Shown here: positions 1 to 12,700 of the stretch, one piece after another
Layout of the letters: every line of letters starts with the position of its first letter
Position numbering within the stretch: position 1 is the first letter of the stretch
Program-made: the position numbers and the translations under genes
NCBI GenBank assembly: GCA_904063045.1
Contig: CAJFCJ010000015.1
Location: forward strand, 682,001 to 746,000
Direction of reading: 5' to 3'
From: Dimorphilus gyrociliatus
Taxonomy: Eukaryota > Annelida > Polychaeta > Dinophilidae
Length of the DNA stretch: 64,000 nt
The notes under the pieces: generated by a model
Databases searched by the model: none
Seen by the model: only the letters and a program-made list of their open reading frames with translations
What the model was told of the DNA's origin: nothing

Positions 1-425
1 ACGATGACCTTTGGAGTTGGTTATACGTAACAATCGAAATGATAACCGGTCTATTACCATGGAAACAGGAAAGAGATTTCGTGCGTATAAGAAGAATAAA
101 AATACAAGAGCTGGAATATCCAACCGTATTAGATGATATCCTTTTTGAGTTCTCGACTATAAAAGGTCACTTAAGAGAGTTGTCTTACGGCGATATACCA
201 GATTATGGACATCTTCGAGCAAGTATACAAAGTATTATCAAAGCAAAATTAATAGATTATCTGGATAACTTTGATTGGGAACTAACCGAAGATAATAATC
301 TAAATAGATGTCAAACATTAAATCAACGTGAATCAACATACGCTGAAAAGCAAATAAGTCAAGAAAATAATGTTCCTATTTTCTATATTTTACCAGCTCG
401 AAAAAGAATAGAGTTTGTGCAATAA
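1..425 (+). CDS. Tau-tubulin kinase-like (CK1 superfamily) kinase, 3' end only
   Basis: The frame is already open at base 3, reads straight to the TAA at 423-425, and covers the last ~140 residues. It carries the CK1/TTBK C-lobe signature DDLWSWLYVTIEMITGLLPW, which matches the 'DDLWS..Y...E...G.LPW' segment of tau-tubulin kinases, followed by helices ending near 'DYLDNFDWELTEDN'. TTBKs phosphorylate tau/tubulin-associated proteins on Ser/Thr and TTBK2 starts ciliogenesis; that role is known for the family and not shown here. The catalytic N-lobe lies outside the window. Only about 60 residues follow the kinase fold, so this protein lacks the long TTBK tail, and a divergent worm-type TTBK-like kinase is more likely than a true TTBK1/2. 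It converges with CFAP36 on the other strand. Confidence 0.7.
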   Translation, partial: DDLWSWLYVTIEMITGLLPWKQERDFVRIRRIKIQELEYPTVLDDILFEFSTIKGHLRELSYGDIPDYGHLRASIQSIIKAKLIDYLDNFDWELTEDNNLNRCQTLNQRESTYAEKQISQENNVPIFYILPARKRIEFVQ

Positions 426-532
426 TCAATCGTGAATAAATCGTGAATAACCTTCAAAGGTGATATGTAAACTTCTTTCCTTTTTTACTCTTCTAATGCT
501 ATATATATATATATATAAATGCGTGTATATGT

Positions 533-578
<46 letters not shown>

Positions 579-1062
579 TGTTTTATCTCTTTCAATCTTT
601 CGCTTCTTTCTCACCTTCATATTTTCATTTCCGTAAGTTTTAAGTCAATTTAACTCGACCATCTTATATTTGTATTTGTTGTTTTTTTTGTGTTTGTTTA
701 ATTCACAAGGAGAAGATCAGAGGGAAAAAAAAAGAAAATATATATATTAAAGTTATAAAGTGAAGTATAACATTCATATTTTGAGTATTTAACACTTTTT
801 TTATTGTATAAATATGTTGATTGTACCACGAAAAAACTAGTAGACTGGTTTTGATTTTGCTAATATTAGTATATGTACTTTATCATAAAATTTATGAATG
901 GTCCAATAATATTCGTACTATTTTAATATAATCAGAATATTTCGTTCATTTTTTTTATTTCATTTATATTTAGATTTTAGATTTTGATTTGTTTTTTTTT
1001 GGTTGATTTCTCTTCTTCGTATCTTTGATTCACTTTTTTTTATATCGTTACTTCATAGTTAC
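426..1062. repeat. Intergenic, with TA microsatellite at ~498-576
   Basis: This is the convergent 3' region between the kinase and CFAP36. It contains two runs of (TA)n at ~498-517 and ~536-576. The rest is T-rich sequence that I read as 3' UTRs. No further coding potential is visible. Confidence 0.7.
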
Positions 1063-3277
1063 TTAGGAATGCTTACCGATAACTTCTTGTTTCAATTTAT
1101 TCGCTATTGCTCGTCTCATTGCCATTTTCTTTTCGTCTTCTGGATCTGCTGCTAGGGTAGGATTTGCTGCATTTCTCGCAACTCTCGCTGATGTTGGCCT
1201 AGCTCTGGCAGTACTTTCATCTGCCAGCTTCTCTTCACGTTTAGCTTTCTTCATAGCCAATAATTTGTCTCTTTGACTATTTAAGAAAGCTTGACGTTTC
1301 GCTAACTCGTCTGGGGACATTTTCTTCATTTGTTGCTATTTTTAACAAAATGAAAAAGGTTAAAAGGGCAAACTTTAAGAGTAAAAGAATCTAGATTGTG
1401 GTAATTACCAGAAGAGCCATCGTATTACTGGGTCCCGTGTTCTCTGATTTAGCAGCTGCTAGCCAGGAACTTGCTGCCTGTGCGCCAGTTATTGGAGTAA
1501 TGCCGCTTCCTACTTTTGGAAGATTTTTTGCATTTCCACTCTCTGGTTGACCTTGTGGTCGTCCTTTGGATGACGAGCCCCTAGCTTTAGCAGGTTCGGG
1601 AGCTTTCGATGATGGTTTTGAAGGCATCGCGCTTCCTTTATCTTCAAGTCCCATTTTAATAAAATCCTGCTCTAGTTCGGCCTTTCTATTTTCTAGTACA
1701 GCTGCTTCTTCCTTAGCAAAAGTTGCGTGTTGAACACTCTCTTTGGCCTCTTCTTTCTTAATTTCTTCTTCTAAGGATTTCCTAAAGAAAATTAAGTAGA
1801 AATTAAATAATCCAAAAAATCCTAACGTCCTTCTCCCTTACTTGACAATTTCTTTAAGTAATTTTTCATCTTCCGGATCCAAACTGGGCGCAGCTTCAGC
1901 AACAGCCGCGACATCTTGAGGTGTCATAGAATCAGGTAAACGTCCAAGTTTTTTAATAAGTAAAAATAGGACCTAAAAACCAATAAATAGTATTAAGATT
2001 TTGTAAGATTCTGAGGTAATTAGAATGATTAATAAGATAATTAAATTGTCAATAATATGATAAAATTACCTGCTGTTGAGCAACAATATTATGTCTCGTG
2101 ATGACATTTGCGAAAACTCTAAAATCATTGGCTGCCATAATTTGTTCAAAATAAAGCTATATAAAAGGAAGAAAAAAAATCCTTTCAGATTATCAGTTAA
2201 CATTGTATAAAAGACAATTTTTAGACATCCGTCAATAACGTCAATTGTCTTTGTGACGTCACTGAGCCAATAATCAATACGTATGAAAATAGGCCCCCGC
2301 AAAAAATAATTTTACTATTACTTTTCTTTTTAGTCTAGCATTTAGTAATGATAAAAAAAGGTAGCGATAATATTTGATTAAACTACATTATTAAACCGTG
2401 ATTGAAAAAGTTGAAGCAATCAAAAAGAAATAATAGAAATGTCTGTCTAATACCTTTATGGTTTTATTTTCTATAATAGAAAGCTCAAACGATGAATTAT
2501 CTATCAGAAATTACTGTTTATATATATCATATATAAATATATATATATATACTTTATATACTTTTAAAGAACGAATTACCCAAGTACAATTATTCATTAA
2601 TACATGCTACTAATAATTTTTCCAATATATTGTTAATTATATTACAAGAGAAACTTACGCTAAAAACTTCTTTAATATCGGGATTAGAAGAAAGTTGATC
2701 TAAACCTTTAATAACGTCTTGTTTGCTAACTTTTGCATCTTTGCAAAAAGCGTCTAATAAATCGTCAATCTGAAAAAAGTATTGATAAAATTCTCATTAA
2801 TTATTCAATGATTACTAATTTATTTTTGCTTATGTTTTACTTAAGGCATCGTATTTTATATTAAATTGTATTAATTTATGAGTATATTATGCATAAATAC
2901 ATATTCATATATTTATGAGGTATATCATTATTATTTCTTCTTTTTCTTCTTCATAAATGTATTTAAACAGCTTATATTTTTTTTATAAATTGATATATAG
3001 ACATCTACTGTATAACAGAGATATATTTACCAATTTTTGATATTTTTTATGGACATCGTAATGCTCTTGAAAATACTGATCTTCCGATAGATTTGGATCG
3101 AAGACTGTCGTCATAAAATAATATATAATTCAAATAGGCCTATCTAAAATGTTATAAAACCATTATTGTATACATACTTGCCAGATTATACTCCATAAAT
3201 AATTTGACAGCATCTTGGAATACTGACTCTCCAAGAAAGTTCAGTAATTCGTCTAATACATATTCTGACTTGGACAT
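1063..3277 (-). CDS. CFAP36: CFAP36 (BART-domain cilium/flagellum protein)
   Basis: There are seven exons: 3277-3178, 3104-3031, 2769-2659, 2156-2070, 1972-1842, 1781-1409 and 1335-1063. All junctions are GT-AG and phase-consistent, giving 382 aa (human CFAP36 is about 340). The N-terminal ~130 residues form the helical ARL2BP/BART-like domain, starting MSKSEYVLDELLNFLGES and including FDPNLSEDQYFQEHYDVHKK and the exon-4 helix FEQIMAANDFRVFANVI. A lysine/glutamate-rich helix and an Ala/Ser/Pro-rich linker follow. The C-terminus has the diagnostic MSPDELAKRQAFLNSQRDKL block. CFAP36 binds ARL3-type GTPases at cilia; this comes from the family. The gene is head-to-head with BLTP1, with 482 bp between the start codons. 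Confidence 0.82.
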
Positions 3278-3759
3278 AGTTGATTAGCGCACCTTTGTCG
3301 CACGGTGTATCGATGTATACAACATCCGGGACTGTAAGTCCTATCGACAGCAGCGACTGCATTGAGGAATTTAATATTATGGCGGTAAATTCGAGATCAT
3401 TTTATGTATATTTTATTCTAAAAAAGGTATTTAGTCGATTTTTCAACTTAAAATACTTGTAAATATTATATCTATATATATTCTAATAAAGAAATGTTCT
3501 CAAATCATTCATCCGTTTTATTAAAATCTGAATTTAAAATATCTTCCAATTCTAGGCAGAATGTTATAAATAGTTATATAGTCACCAACGCCATCTGTCT
3601 TTCAGAAAAAATACTAAAAACGAAAACAAAATTTTATTTCCGCTTCCGACCCAGAGGCCGTCTCTGGACTGGTGATCATTTCGAAGATTGAACATGCATA
3701 ACATATGACTTTAGCATAGCCATTTAAAATTTCATCAGCTGTAAATTCTATTCATTTCG
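3278..3759. promoter_or_regulatory. Shared 5' region of CFAP36 and BLTP1
   Basis: 482 bp separate two divergent ATGs, so both promoters and both 5' UTRs must lie here unless unseen 5' exons exist. A more GC-rich patch at ~3640-3680 lies close to the BLTP1 start. I recognise no TATA box or specific factor site. Two short open frames here (3280-3462, 3494-3691) look non-coding. Confidence 0.5.
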
Positions 3760-6700
3760 ATGGCTTCAGAAAACGATAATGGGACAAATTTCTTACAAAG
3801 ATTCAACCAGAAGATCGAAGATGAGCTTCCTGGTGATCGGCAGAGAGCTCTATTTTTTAGTTCTTTAATAGTTTTAATGTTCTGGTCGATCTATCTTGCT
3901 CACTATAATTCTAGGGTACTCGGATTATTATTCACAGCCATACTAAACAGAGTGATTAAGAAATATGGCCATATCAAATTTGGTTCGTTTAGTCTATCCA
4001 TCATCTCAGGCAAACTCATGTTTCGAGATGTTCATTTTGCTAATGAGGATTATTCAATTAGAATTCAATATGGATATGCTATCTTCCGATACTGGAGATT
4101 ATTTAAAGAGAATGTTGAAGACATGTCAAATAATGAGACAAGATTGTCAATTTTTATTGAAAGTGTTGAATATCATGTATATAATAGAACACAGACATAT
4201 GAAAGACTTCAAAAATTATTTGGATTTGAAGATGATGATCCAGTTGCGACAACAGATGAACGCAGGTCTGATCAAGGTCTAATGGCTGATAAAAACAGCT
4301 CTAACAGAACCCAGTGGCAATGGAGAGATCTCATTCCATTGATTAAAGTTGACATGGCGTCTGTAAAAGTGATTTTTGGTAATTATCTAGTCCCATACTC
4401 TTTAACGATTAATGCTGGCGAAGGACAGCTATCGTACTGGTCTCGAATAGATAACGCTCGATTTAATCATAGAACACACTATGCCGAAACAAAATTAACA
4501 AATTTTAAAGTACAATTAATACCTTCTCCCGGATTCGGTAAAAAGGATCTCAAAGGCCTTTCGGAGCGTATCAGTAAAGAATTTAAAGAAACACCTCCTA
4601 GATTAATGGAGGAAGGCTATGTATTTTTAAAAACAAATTCAATTAGCATACGCTATACAATGGATGAACCAGGTACAGTCTCTCACCAACCTGAAAAGAT
4701 TCGATTGGTTAATGGCGAGTGGATGTCTGAAAGAATGTATCCAAATTGGAGTATGGAAGTTAAGTGCAAAAAGGGTAAAGGAACAGAAATAAATTATAGC
4801 CCATGGGCTGATCGGCAAAGGGATTTGCTATGGAAGCTGTTTTTCCCTTCGGATTACCAACCTCTGGTACCAACTGTTGAGCCTGAGCCTAATCAACCGA
4901 GAATTTATAAGGAATTTGAATTTAAATTAAGTTTCGAAGAGGAACTAAACTCTGATATTCTTTTTAACAATGACGAAGGTGTAACTCAAGCGCTCCATCT
5001 CACAGCTCAAAAAGGCAGCTATTTAGAATTTACTATACCTTGGATAGTAGGAGAGGAGGGTTATATTACAAAAGTTAACGGCCAATTAATGATGTTAGAA
5101 GCGACAACAGGACTTGATTTTAGACAATTATTAGATTGCGAAACATTTCAATTTGATTCCGAGATTCATTATCCTTTAGAGTGGAATGACCATCAACTAT
5201 GGAAGTTTGATATTACAGCCTGCAAAGCTAATACTTATTTAATTTTTGATCACAAACATTTTGTTACGAATTTAGTAAGTGATTGGTCCTCGAAATCTAG
5301 GCTTGACCTGTATCATTTCATTCCCTACACCTGGCAATGCAATGTGAGAATAAAAGAATTCTGTATCGTTACACTCTGTAATGAATGGAACTGGATAGAT
5401 TGTACAACAACTGTAAGCTCGGTTACTTTATATTTTTTTAATTCGTTTCAATTTATTATTGATTTAGTCAATTAATTTTATATCCATAGAAACCGTCCGG
5501 AAACTGTCATTTAGCGTTGAATGGAGATTCCTTTTTTTTAAGTTTCAACCTACCCTTTACAGAGTTTTTACCGTCAACCGTAGATGTTGGAGTTGAAATT
5601 GAAGTAAGTTATAGCATATTTACTTCTTTTTTATGTAAATTTTCATCAATACATTTTCTTTTTATAGGCTAGAGATGCTAATCTTCGATTATATTTGCCT
5701 GAAACTCACACCACTAGATATTCGGTTACTGCTTTATCAAAAAATTTAAGAGTGATTAATAGGTAATAAATAGATTTTAAGGCAATTTATAAAGTGATTT
5801 TAAAACAAATCCTATTAAAAGATCAAACGAAGAAGTAAATAATCCATTTGGAATAGCTTCAGAAGAAACAGGTAAACCTGAAACAACAAACACCTTTTCC
5901 ACTCATAAACAGGGTTGGTCTGGAATTTGTTACACTGATAATGGATGGGTTGAATGTTGGAAATCGCCTTGCGTTAATATTTCTCTGGTTTATACCTATC
6001 ATCCCATTCCTCCGACAATTAAAAATGACGATATTAGTGGAAATTCAGCTAAGAGAGAAAACTTTGACCCTGAAAGCTTAGAACCGGATTTAATAAATGT
6101 TAAAGTCGACTTGGCTCCAAGTGAAGTTGTTGCTTATGGAAGTTTACTTAAGTGTTTTCTGGCAGTCAAGGTGTGTAATTATTTCTTTCTTAGTTAGAAT
6201 GTTATTTCTATTAAGCAAATGAAATTCCTAAGAAATGGATTATAATCTTGCTGTAATCTTGTTCTATTTTTTAAATATTCTTTACTTATCTGCCAGGAAA
6301 ACTACCTTGGGGGAGATCAACTATACTTCAGCTTAGATAAAACCATTGACAAACCTCCTCCAATTTATAAAACAAGAGATAATGAACCATTTGATCCAAG
6401 ATATTATAGATCATTTTCTGTTATAGCTAAAGTTAACGTTCGTAAAATTAGAGCTCATTTACCTAAAAATTGTACTCCTAAAGACGCTCCATGTGCCTTT
6501 TTGTATATAGAACATGTTGGGGTTGAGATTGATAAATGTTTCCGTGAAACTAAAATTCAGGTCTTAACTACTCCATGTGCTATTTCTGTAACTGATAAAA
6601 TACTTCGGCGGGATGGTTCTAAGCATCTGGAGAAAGGACATTTAATGTTAAGTGCCCTACAGATAAGAGGACATGCTATGTTTAGTCAGTGCGGGCTGCC

Positions 6701-9700
6701 ATTGGAAAGCGAGACATTAGAGTATGGTTGGCTAGTCGAAATTATGGTTGGAGAACTAACGGGACGTTTGACCGTTCCTCAATTGCAAACTATCGTCGAA
6801 GCCCTACAAACTTTTGTCATGCTAGTAGATGATTCTGAGAATGAATTAACTTGCCCCTTACCGTATCATTGCCAGCACATGAAATATTATAAAGATTGTA
6901 CAGAGCAACGGCGAAGTTTACCTAGCTGCCCATCGTCAGAGAACTTAAAGTATAGAATGACAAGAGCTTCTATTGACTGCATAGATTTTTATCTTGTTGA
7001 ATCTGATACAGCTCTAAATCTATTAGTAAAACCTATTAGAGCAGCGAATTGCAATTTGCATTCTAATCATCATAGTGAAGGCTTAACTGTAACTGTCGAT
7101 CGATGTCACCTAAAGCAATACTTATCATATGGCAACACATGGGTTGAATGTGGTAGCCTTCAATTAGGAAGAGTGGCTTTTGATGCCGGAATGGCTTTAC
7201 CTCATCCAGACTTATTAACTGCTCAAAAAGAATTCTTGAATAAGCATGATGCTAAGACAAAACGTTTATACTTTTTGTGGAGAGAAATGTCGAAATCATC
7301 AAGAAAATGTGGTTGTGTTGGTAACTGTTTATTTTTTGGAGAAAACCGTTTGGGAAGAAGATTCTTTGGAAATGATAAATCATCGCTATCCTCTTTAACT
7401 ATCCCTCACATATCTCCTGTGCCATTTTTTGGCTTTGGCCAATCAATCTTATCCCCTAATCGCTTTTTACTAGATAAAGACATTCAAACTTTTAAATATG
7501 ATAAATTCTCCTCACCTCCCACATCAACAACTGTTATTGACGGCACTGAATCCAGGCGAACTGATACTTTTAGCGATACATCCTCCGCTAAGGGTCAGAA
7601 TTTATTCCCGGTTACGGAACAAACGTCTTCCGGTTCAAGCAAACAGTCACTAATATCCAAGGAAACAGGACACGATATATCGGATCCTTTTACTAGTATG
7701 TCTTCCGATACCCTAATAGAGAAACGTTGTGATAGTGAATATAGCTTTCAAGACGAAGATTTTATCAGTCGAACAGTGTCAGTTGCTAGTAGCGATAGGT
7801 AAGTTTTGATTTTCATATTCAAAATTTCTCTATTCAAAATTTCACGTTGCAAAATAAATCAGACATTTAAATTATGAGCATCCATTTAAGGAGCTCTGTA
7901 AAAGGTTGGTTTTATGGTGAAAGCGGATTTTATTTGGTTTACATTCGAAACTTTTTATAAAAGAAATCTATTTAAATTATTCATATACTTAGTTCCATAT
8001 CATATTTATCTACTCTTTCTAGATTTTGGTCTGCTAACGAAGACGAAACAAGCTCTGCTTCATCATTCGTATCAGCTGCTTCAGATCTGGATGAATTAAA
8101 TGATACAATCGACGAAAATGAAGTTCAAGAAAGTAACGATGATGACGAGGATGATACTATTTTACAATCGTCTACAACATCTTCATCATCAAATAATTTA
8201 GAGGAAAATCCTTACAATGCACTACCTCAACCGCCATCTCAAGAATTTCCATATCTCGGTCATATGACTCAGTTAGCATGTGAAGGCTGGAGACCAGATA
8301 GAACTGTTGAAGATGTTTTTACTGCGGGTTGTGCGTTTGAATCCATACAACAAAGTTATCGCCAACTTAAATGCCTTCAAAGATCACTTGTGCCAAAATT
8401 TCAAGTTGAAAAACAAGGCATAGGACCACAGCTTATGATAAATGAAGATGACAAAGATGACAGTAAGAGTGAAAATGATTCGGGATCCAAAGTCAAGAAA
8501 ACTCCAACAATTATAGAATCTTCTAAGAGAGGTCCTAATGAAGAAAACGGAAAAAATCACGTGTCGAAAACAATGGCAGTTATTAAATTAACTGGTTCAA
8601 TTGATGTTTTTATATCACCCCTGCTACTTGATGGCATAAAACAATATATTGAATCAATAACACCAGTTTTAGAACAATTGCACGCATGTGGAATATTGGA
8701 TACAATGCACGTCAAGTCAAGCAAAGATGTTAGAGCCCAAAATAAGATTCTGGGCTTAAATTCAACTTTTAATGATGGAGTATTAGAAGTAACAAGAAGA
8801 ATCCAATTTCAAACTCACCTTAGTCGAATAAAAGTAGTTGTTGTTCAAGCTTCAGACTCTGGTGTTCAAAAAGATTGCGTGTCATTATTAGCAGTGCAAA
8901 TAGACTCAGTTAATTCTACCGTTATGTTTAATACTCAAACACACAAGTCTGACTCGAATTCTAACAGTCCTGAAAAGAATAGAAATGGACAAGATGCTGA
9001 ACTTGTTCAAGATATGTCTGATAATATCCTAAAGGAAGATCAAGTAGCAACTTTATCTGTTAATACAATCCATGCCCAAGTTAGACGTCTAAGGCCTTCT
9101 TACGATTCATCCGTCAATGAACTTAAAATCACAGCCCTACCTGATCATAGATCCTGTAGTCGTTTTAGATTTTTAAAAAAAGAAGCCGGGTATAATATGG
9201 TTGAAGCAGGTGTCGGAAATATACGATTAAAAATGGCCAGAAGACTTGGTTACGGTCCATCTGATGATTCTGCTGAAAAGCCGAAAAGTGGAAGACCCGT
9301 TGCCCTTCAAGTTGAAAATTCAATATCAGAAACGGAAGAATCAATTACAAAATTAAAGAAAGTTATCCCCTCCAATTCTGAAGACTATCTTAGAAGAAAA
9401 TTGCGAAAGAACTCTCCCTCGGATGAAAGTGAAAGTACGCCGTGTAAAAGGTAAATAAATAAATTTTTATATATTATTATTTAGAAATAATTAACAATTT
9501 TTTTTATTAATCTAAAGTGACGCTTCAACGTGTATTTTGGACGTCGAAAAAATGTGGTTTAATTGCGCTGCCCCATCAGGAGGAAAGAAAATTCTACCAT
9601 TGCCTTCAGCAAATGATTGGAACTTTTTAAGTACTCTAACACCTGCCATAGAAGCTTGGATGAATAGCGGCCATAAATTACATTATGCTGTTTCACACAT

Positions 9701-12700
9701 GATGATTGCTATGCAAAATCGAATTACGGGTGTTATGGCGTGCATAATGACTCAAGCGTCAAGTAATCAGGACGTAAGATAAATTTAGATTTTCTTTCTA
9801 ATTTACCTAATTATTAATCATTGAAAAATATTTCCAACTTTAGAAAATTCTACAATTGCCATCACAAAAGTACAACAAGTACTCTCAAGTTGCAAAGCAA
9901 TTGAGGGAAGATCCATCGTGCATCCTAGTTTGTATCCTCAGAAGATTTGTTGCAGAGAACGGTGCTGCCTCTATAGAAAGAGCTATGCCTCATAGGCAAT
10001 TAATTGTTGAACCGAGCATTTCTGAGCTTGTAACACTACAAAAAGGCGTGTTAGCGTTAACAAGGCATTGGAAGACTTTATTGTTCTTTAATCCTAAAAC
10101 AGAAATGTCTAAGAAGAAGCATCAACAATTCAATGTTAAATTTGATTTATCGGGGGGGAAACACGATTCATTAGAGTCTAGAGGTACAGATAATGCTAAT
10201 GTAGAGCTCGGGGAAACAGGTGGTGATAATGAAGAGAAAATCTCTTTATTAAGAACTGATGAATGCGATATAGATGATGAATTGTCTATTGAGAATGATT
10301 TATTTAGAGCTGAGAGTAGGGAAGGTAGCCCAACAAAAACTTTAGGAATGAGATCCTATTCCTTACCGGGACCGAATTCTATTCCAGCCCTCAACTTTTC
10401 TACCCTTTTCACCAAAAACGAATCAATGCAATTAAAAAATAGTACTGGGACTATATTTCAAACTGGTAGCAATGTGGACATAGGCGATGTACCTACAGGG
10501 GGAAGCACCACACCTAATAAAAGCAATATTCTTCGATTGCGCCTAAACGAACTCGACTCAAAAGAGAAACACGAAAGTGATATTAATAGGTGGGTTGCGG
10601 AACAAGGAAATTTAAATGGGAACTCCGACGACTTAGTATATCAACAACGCCTTCCAAGAACTGCTTCAAATGCTGGTCAGGATTCAGTATACGCCTACAG
10701 CATTGATGGAAATGCTCCTTCGGTTTGCACGAATACTTTATTGTCTCGACATACGAACCAATGGCGCTTAGTTGACGCACAGATTCTATTCAAGCCATTA
10801 TTACGTGCTATAGGTTTACATTTGGAAGCTGTTAAATCGTCAGCTATGATGAGAAAATTCGGTGGGAATTGTTCTATAATGGCTGTTTTACATACACTTG
10901 TAGTAGATATCATAGATTCAGACTTACCTCGAAATTCAGGAGTATCTCCAGCTACATTTACCTGTAATAATTTCTCGGTTGACATAAATGCTAAAGACGT
11001 CGCCGAAATTGATAAGAAAAGAGATGATTGTAACCTTACCAATAAGCGTCAATCAATAGGAAGACTTCAAGATGCGTTGGATAATGTACAATTAGCTCGA
11101 CCAATGACAACCAAAATGTACTTTACTATTAAGTGTGAAACTATTGAACAATACGTTAACTTGAGCTTATTAAGACTTGTTCATCAGCTTGTCACTATGA
11201 TACAGAGAGTTAACGCTACCCAAGCTGCTTTGAAAATGAAAAAAACGCACAGAAAACAAGATTCTAAATCAAGCACTGATACGACTCATTCTGTTCAAGA
11301 CGAAAAAGACCAGCAGCCATCTTCATCAACTATGAGAGATAAAGCAGAATCAAATAGAACAAGTGAAAAATTGAGCAGTGTATTTTTGCTTATGCCTGTT
11401 GAAACACCTAAAATGACTGTGGATCAACTGGAGCCGCTTCCAGATGATAAATGTTGGAAAACGCTAAAGAATATCTTAGACCTTTATTCATCTGTTTCCG
11501 ATTCTCAAATGAGAACAATAACAAGGTCTAAAATGCAACCTTCAGAATTAGATGTTATAGATGAAGAACCCGGCGGAACAAATACTAAGAGCAAAGCAGC
11601 TCGTTATTCTAATGAAATAGTACATATACCGATATTAGCTTTTGGAACAATGCGAATTGGAACAATAAAATTAAAAGCAAATGTATCAGGCTTGCAATTA
11701 GCTTCCGAAGTAAGAACAGTAGACTTGTCATTAACTCATAGAATTAACGTAAGATCAGAATCAAGAAAAAAATTTGAAGAAACATCATTTTCAGTTTATA
11801 TAGATTATACATATGTATGGTTGCTCGTTGCTGAAACCACAAAGGCTATTCTGACTATCAAATGTCAAAAATCAAATGCCTTCTACTCAAATTTTGGTGC
11901 TATTAGATCACGCAATTCATCTAGAGGCAAAGTTGCAACAATCAAAGTTGGTAATGTTTACGTTGATATTCCGCAACATCTTGCAAGCACTCATGATATG
12001 ATGTACAAAACTACGGAAATTGTCTCTCACACACTTAAAGAATTCATACCTGATAATCTTCATAGGGAAAGCTCACCCCCTGTTGACGTTTGTGACGCCG
12101 CTGTTGAAAATGCTTTAGACGATGATAAAAAGCAAGTTCAAAACGATATTGTTCAAATTAGAGCAATTCTTGATGGTTTGGTAATTGGAGCCTCTCTACT
12201 TCCGTCATTAAGATCTGAGTACGAAATTGGTAAAGTTACAGGATTCGGTTGGACGGGATCAAAAGCAAAAGCAAGCGTTTCTATTCCTCATCATAAACTT
12301 AGCTTCAAAGCAGCTAGATCAAATTTATTTCCGGGTAATATCCCACAAGAAGCATCTGTTGATCTTCCCCTTATGAGTCTCGAAGCTGAATATAAAGAGA
12401 GTAAGATAAGTAAGAGAGGCGAAGAGATTGCTGAAGAATCTGCTTTAAACGAGGGTCTGGACACTAGAACAGGAAAATACATAAAAATGCTGGCAGTTAT
12501 ACAAAAGTTCAAGCATTCCTTAAGTAGCGATCTATTAAATCATTTGGTCTTCATGCAAAAGACATTTCGAAACGAAATAAATGAAGTTTTAAATAAAATA
12601 TCAGGTACTGATAAACCGGTTCCTCTTTTTCAAAGCCGTCAAAAGGCACAAATGCTTTTCTTCATTCATCTTAAACAAGGAGGTATAGAACTATTGGCTA

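Noticed and set aside
5413-5475. Continuation of the first BLTP1 exon to a stop at 5475
   Set aside because: A GTAAGC donor at 5413 and an in-phase exon at 5490 restore the BLTP1 sequence; the extra residues are intron.
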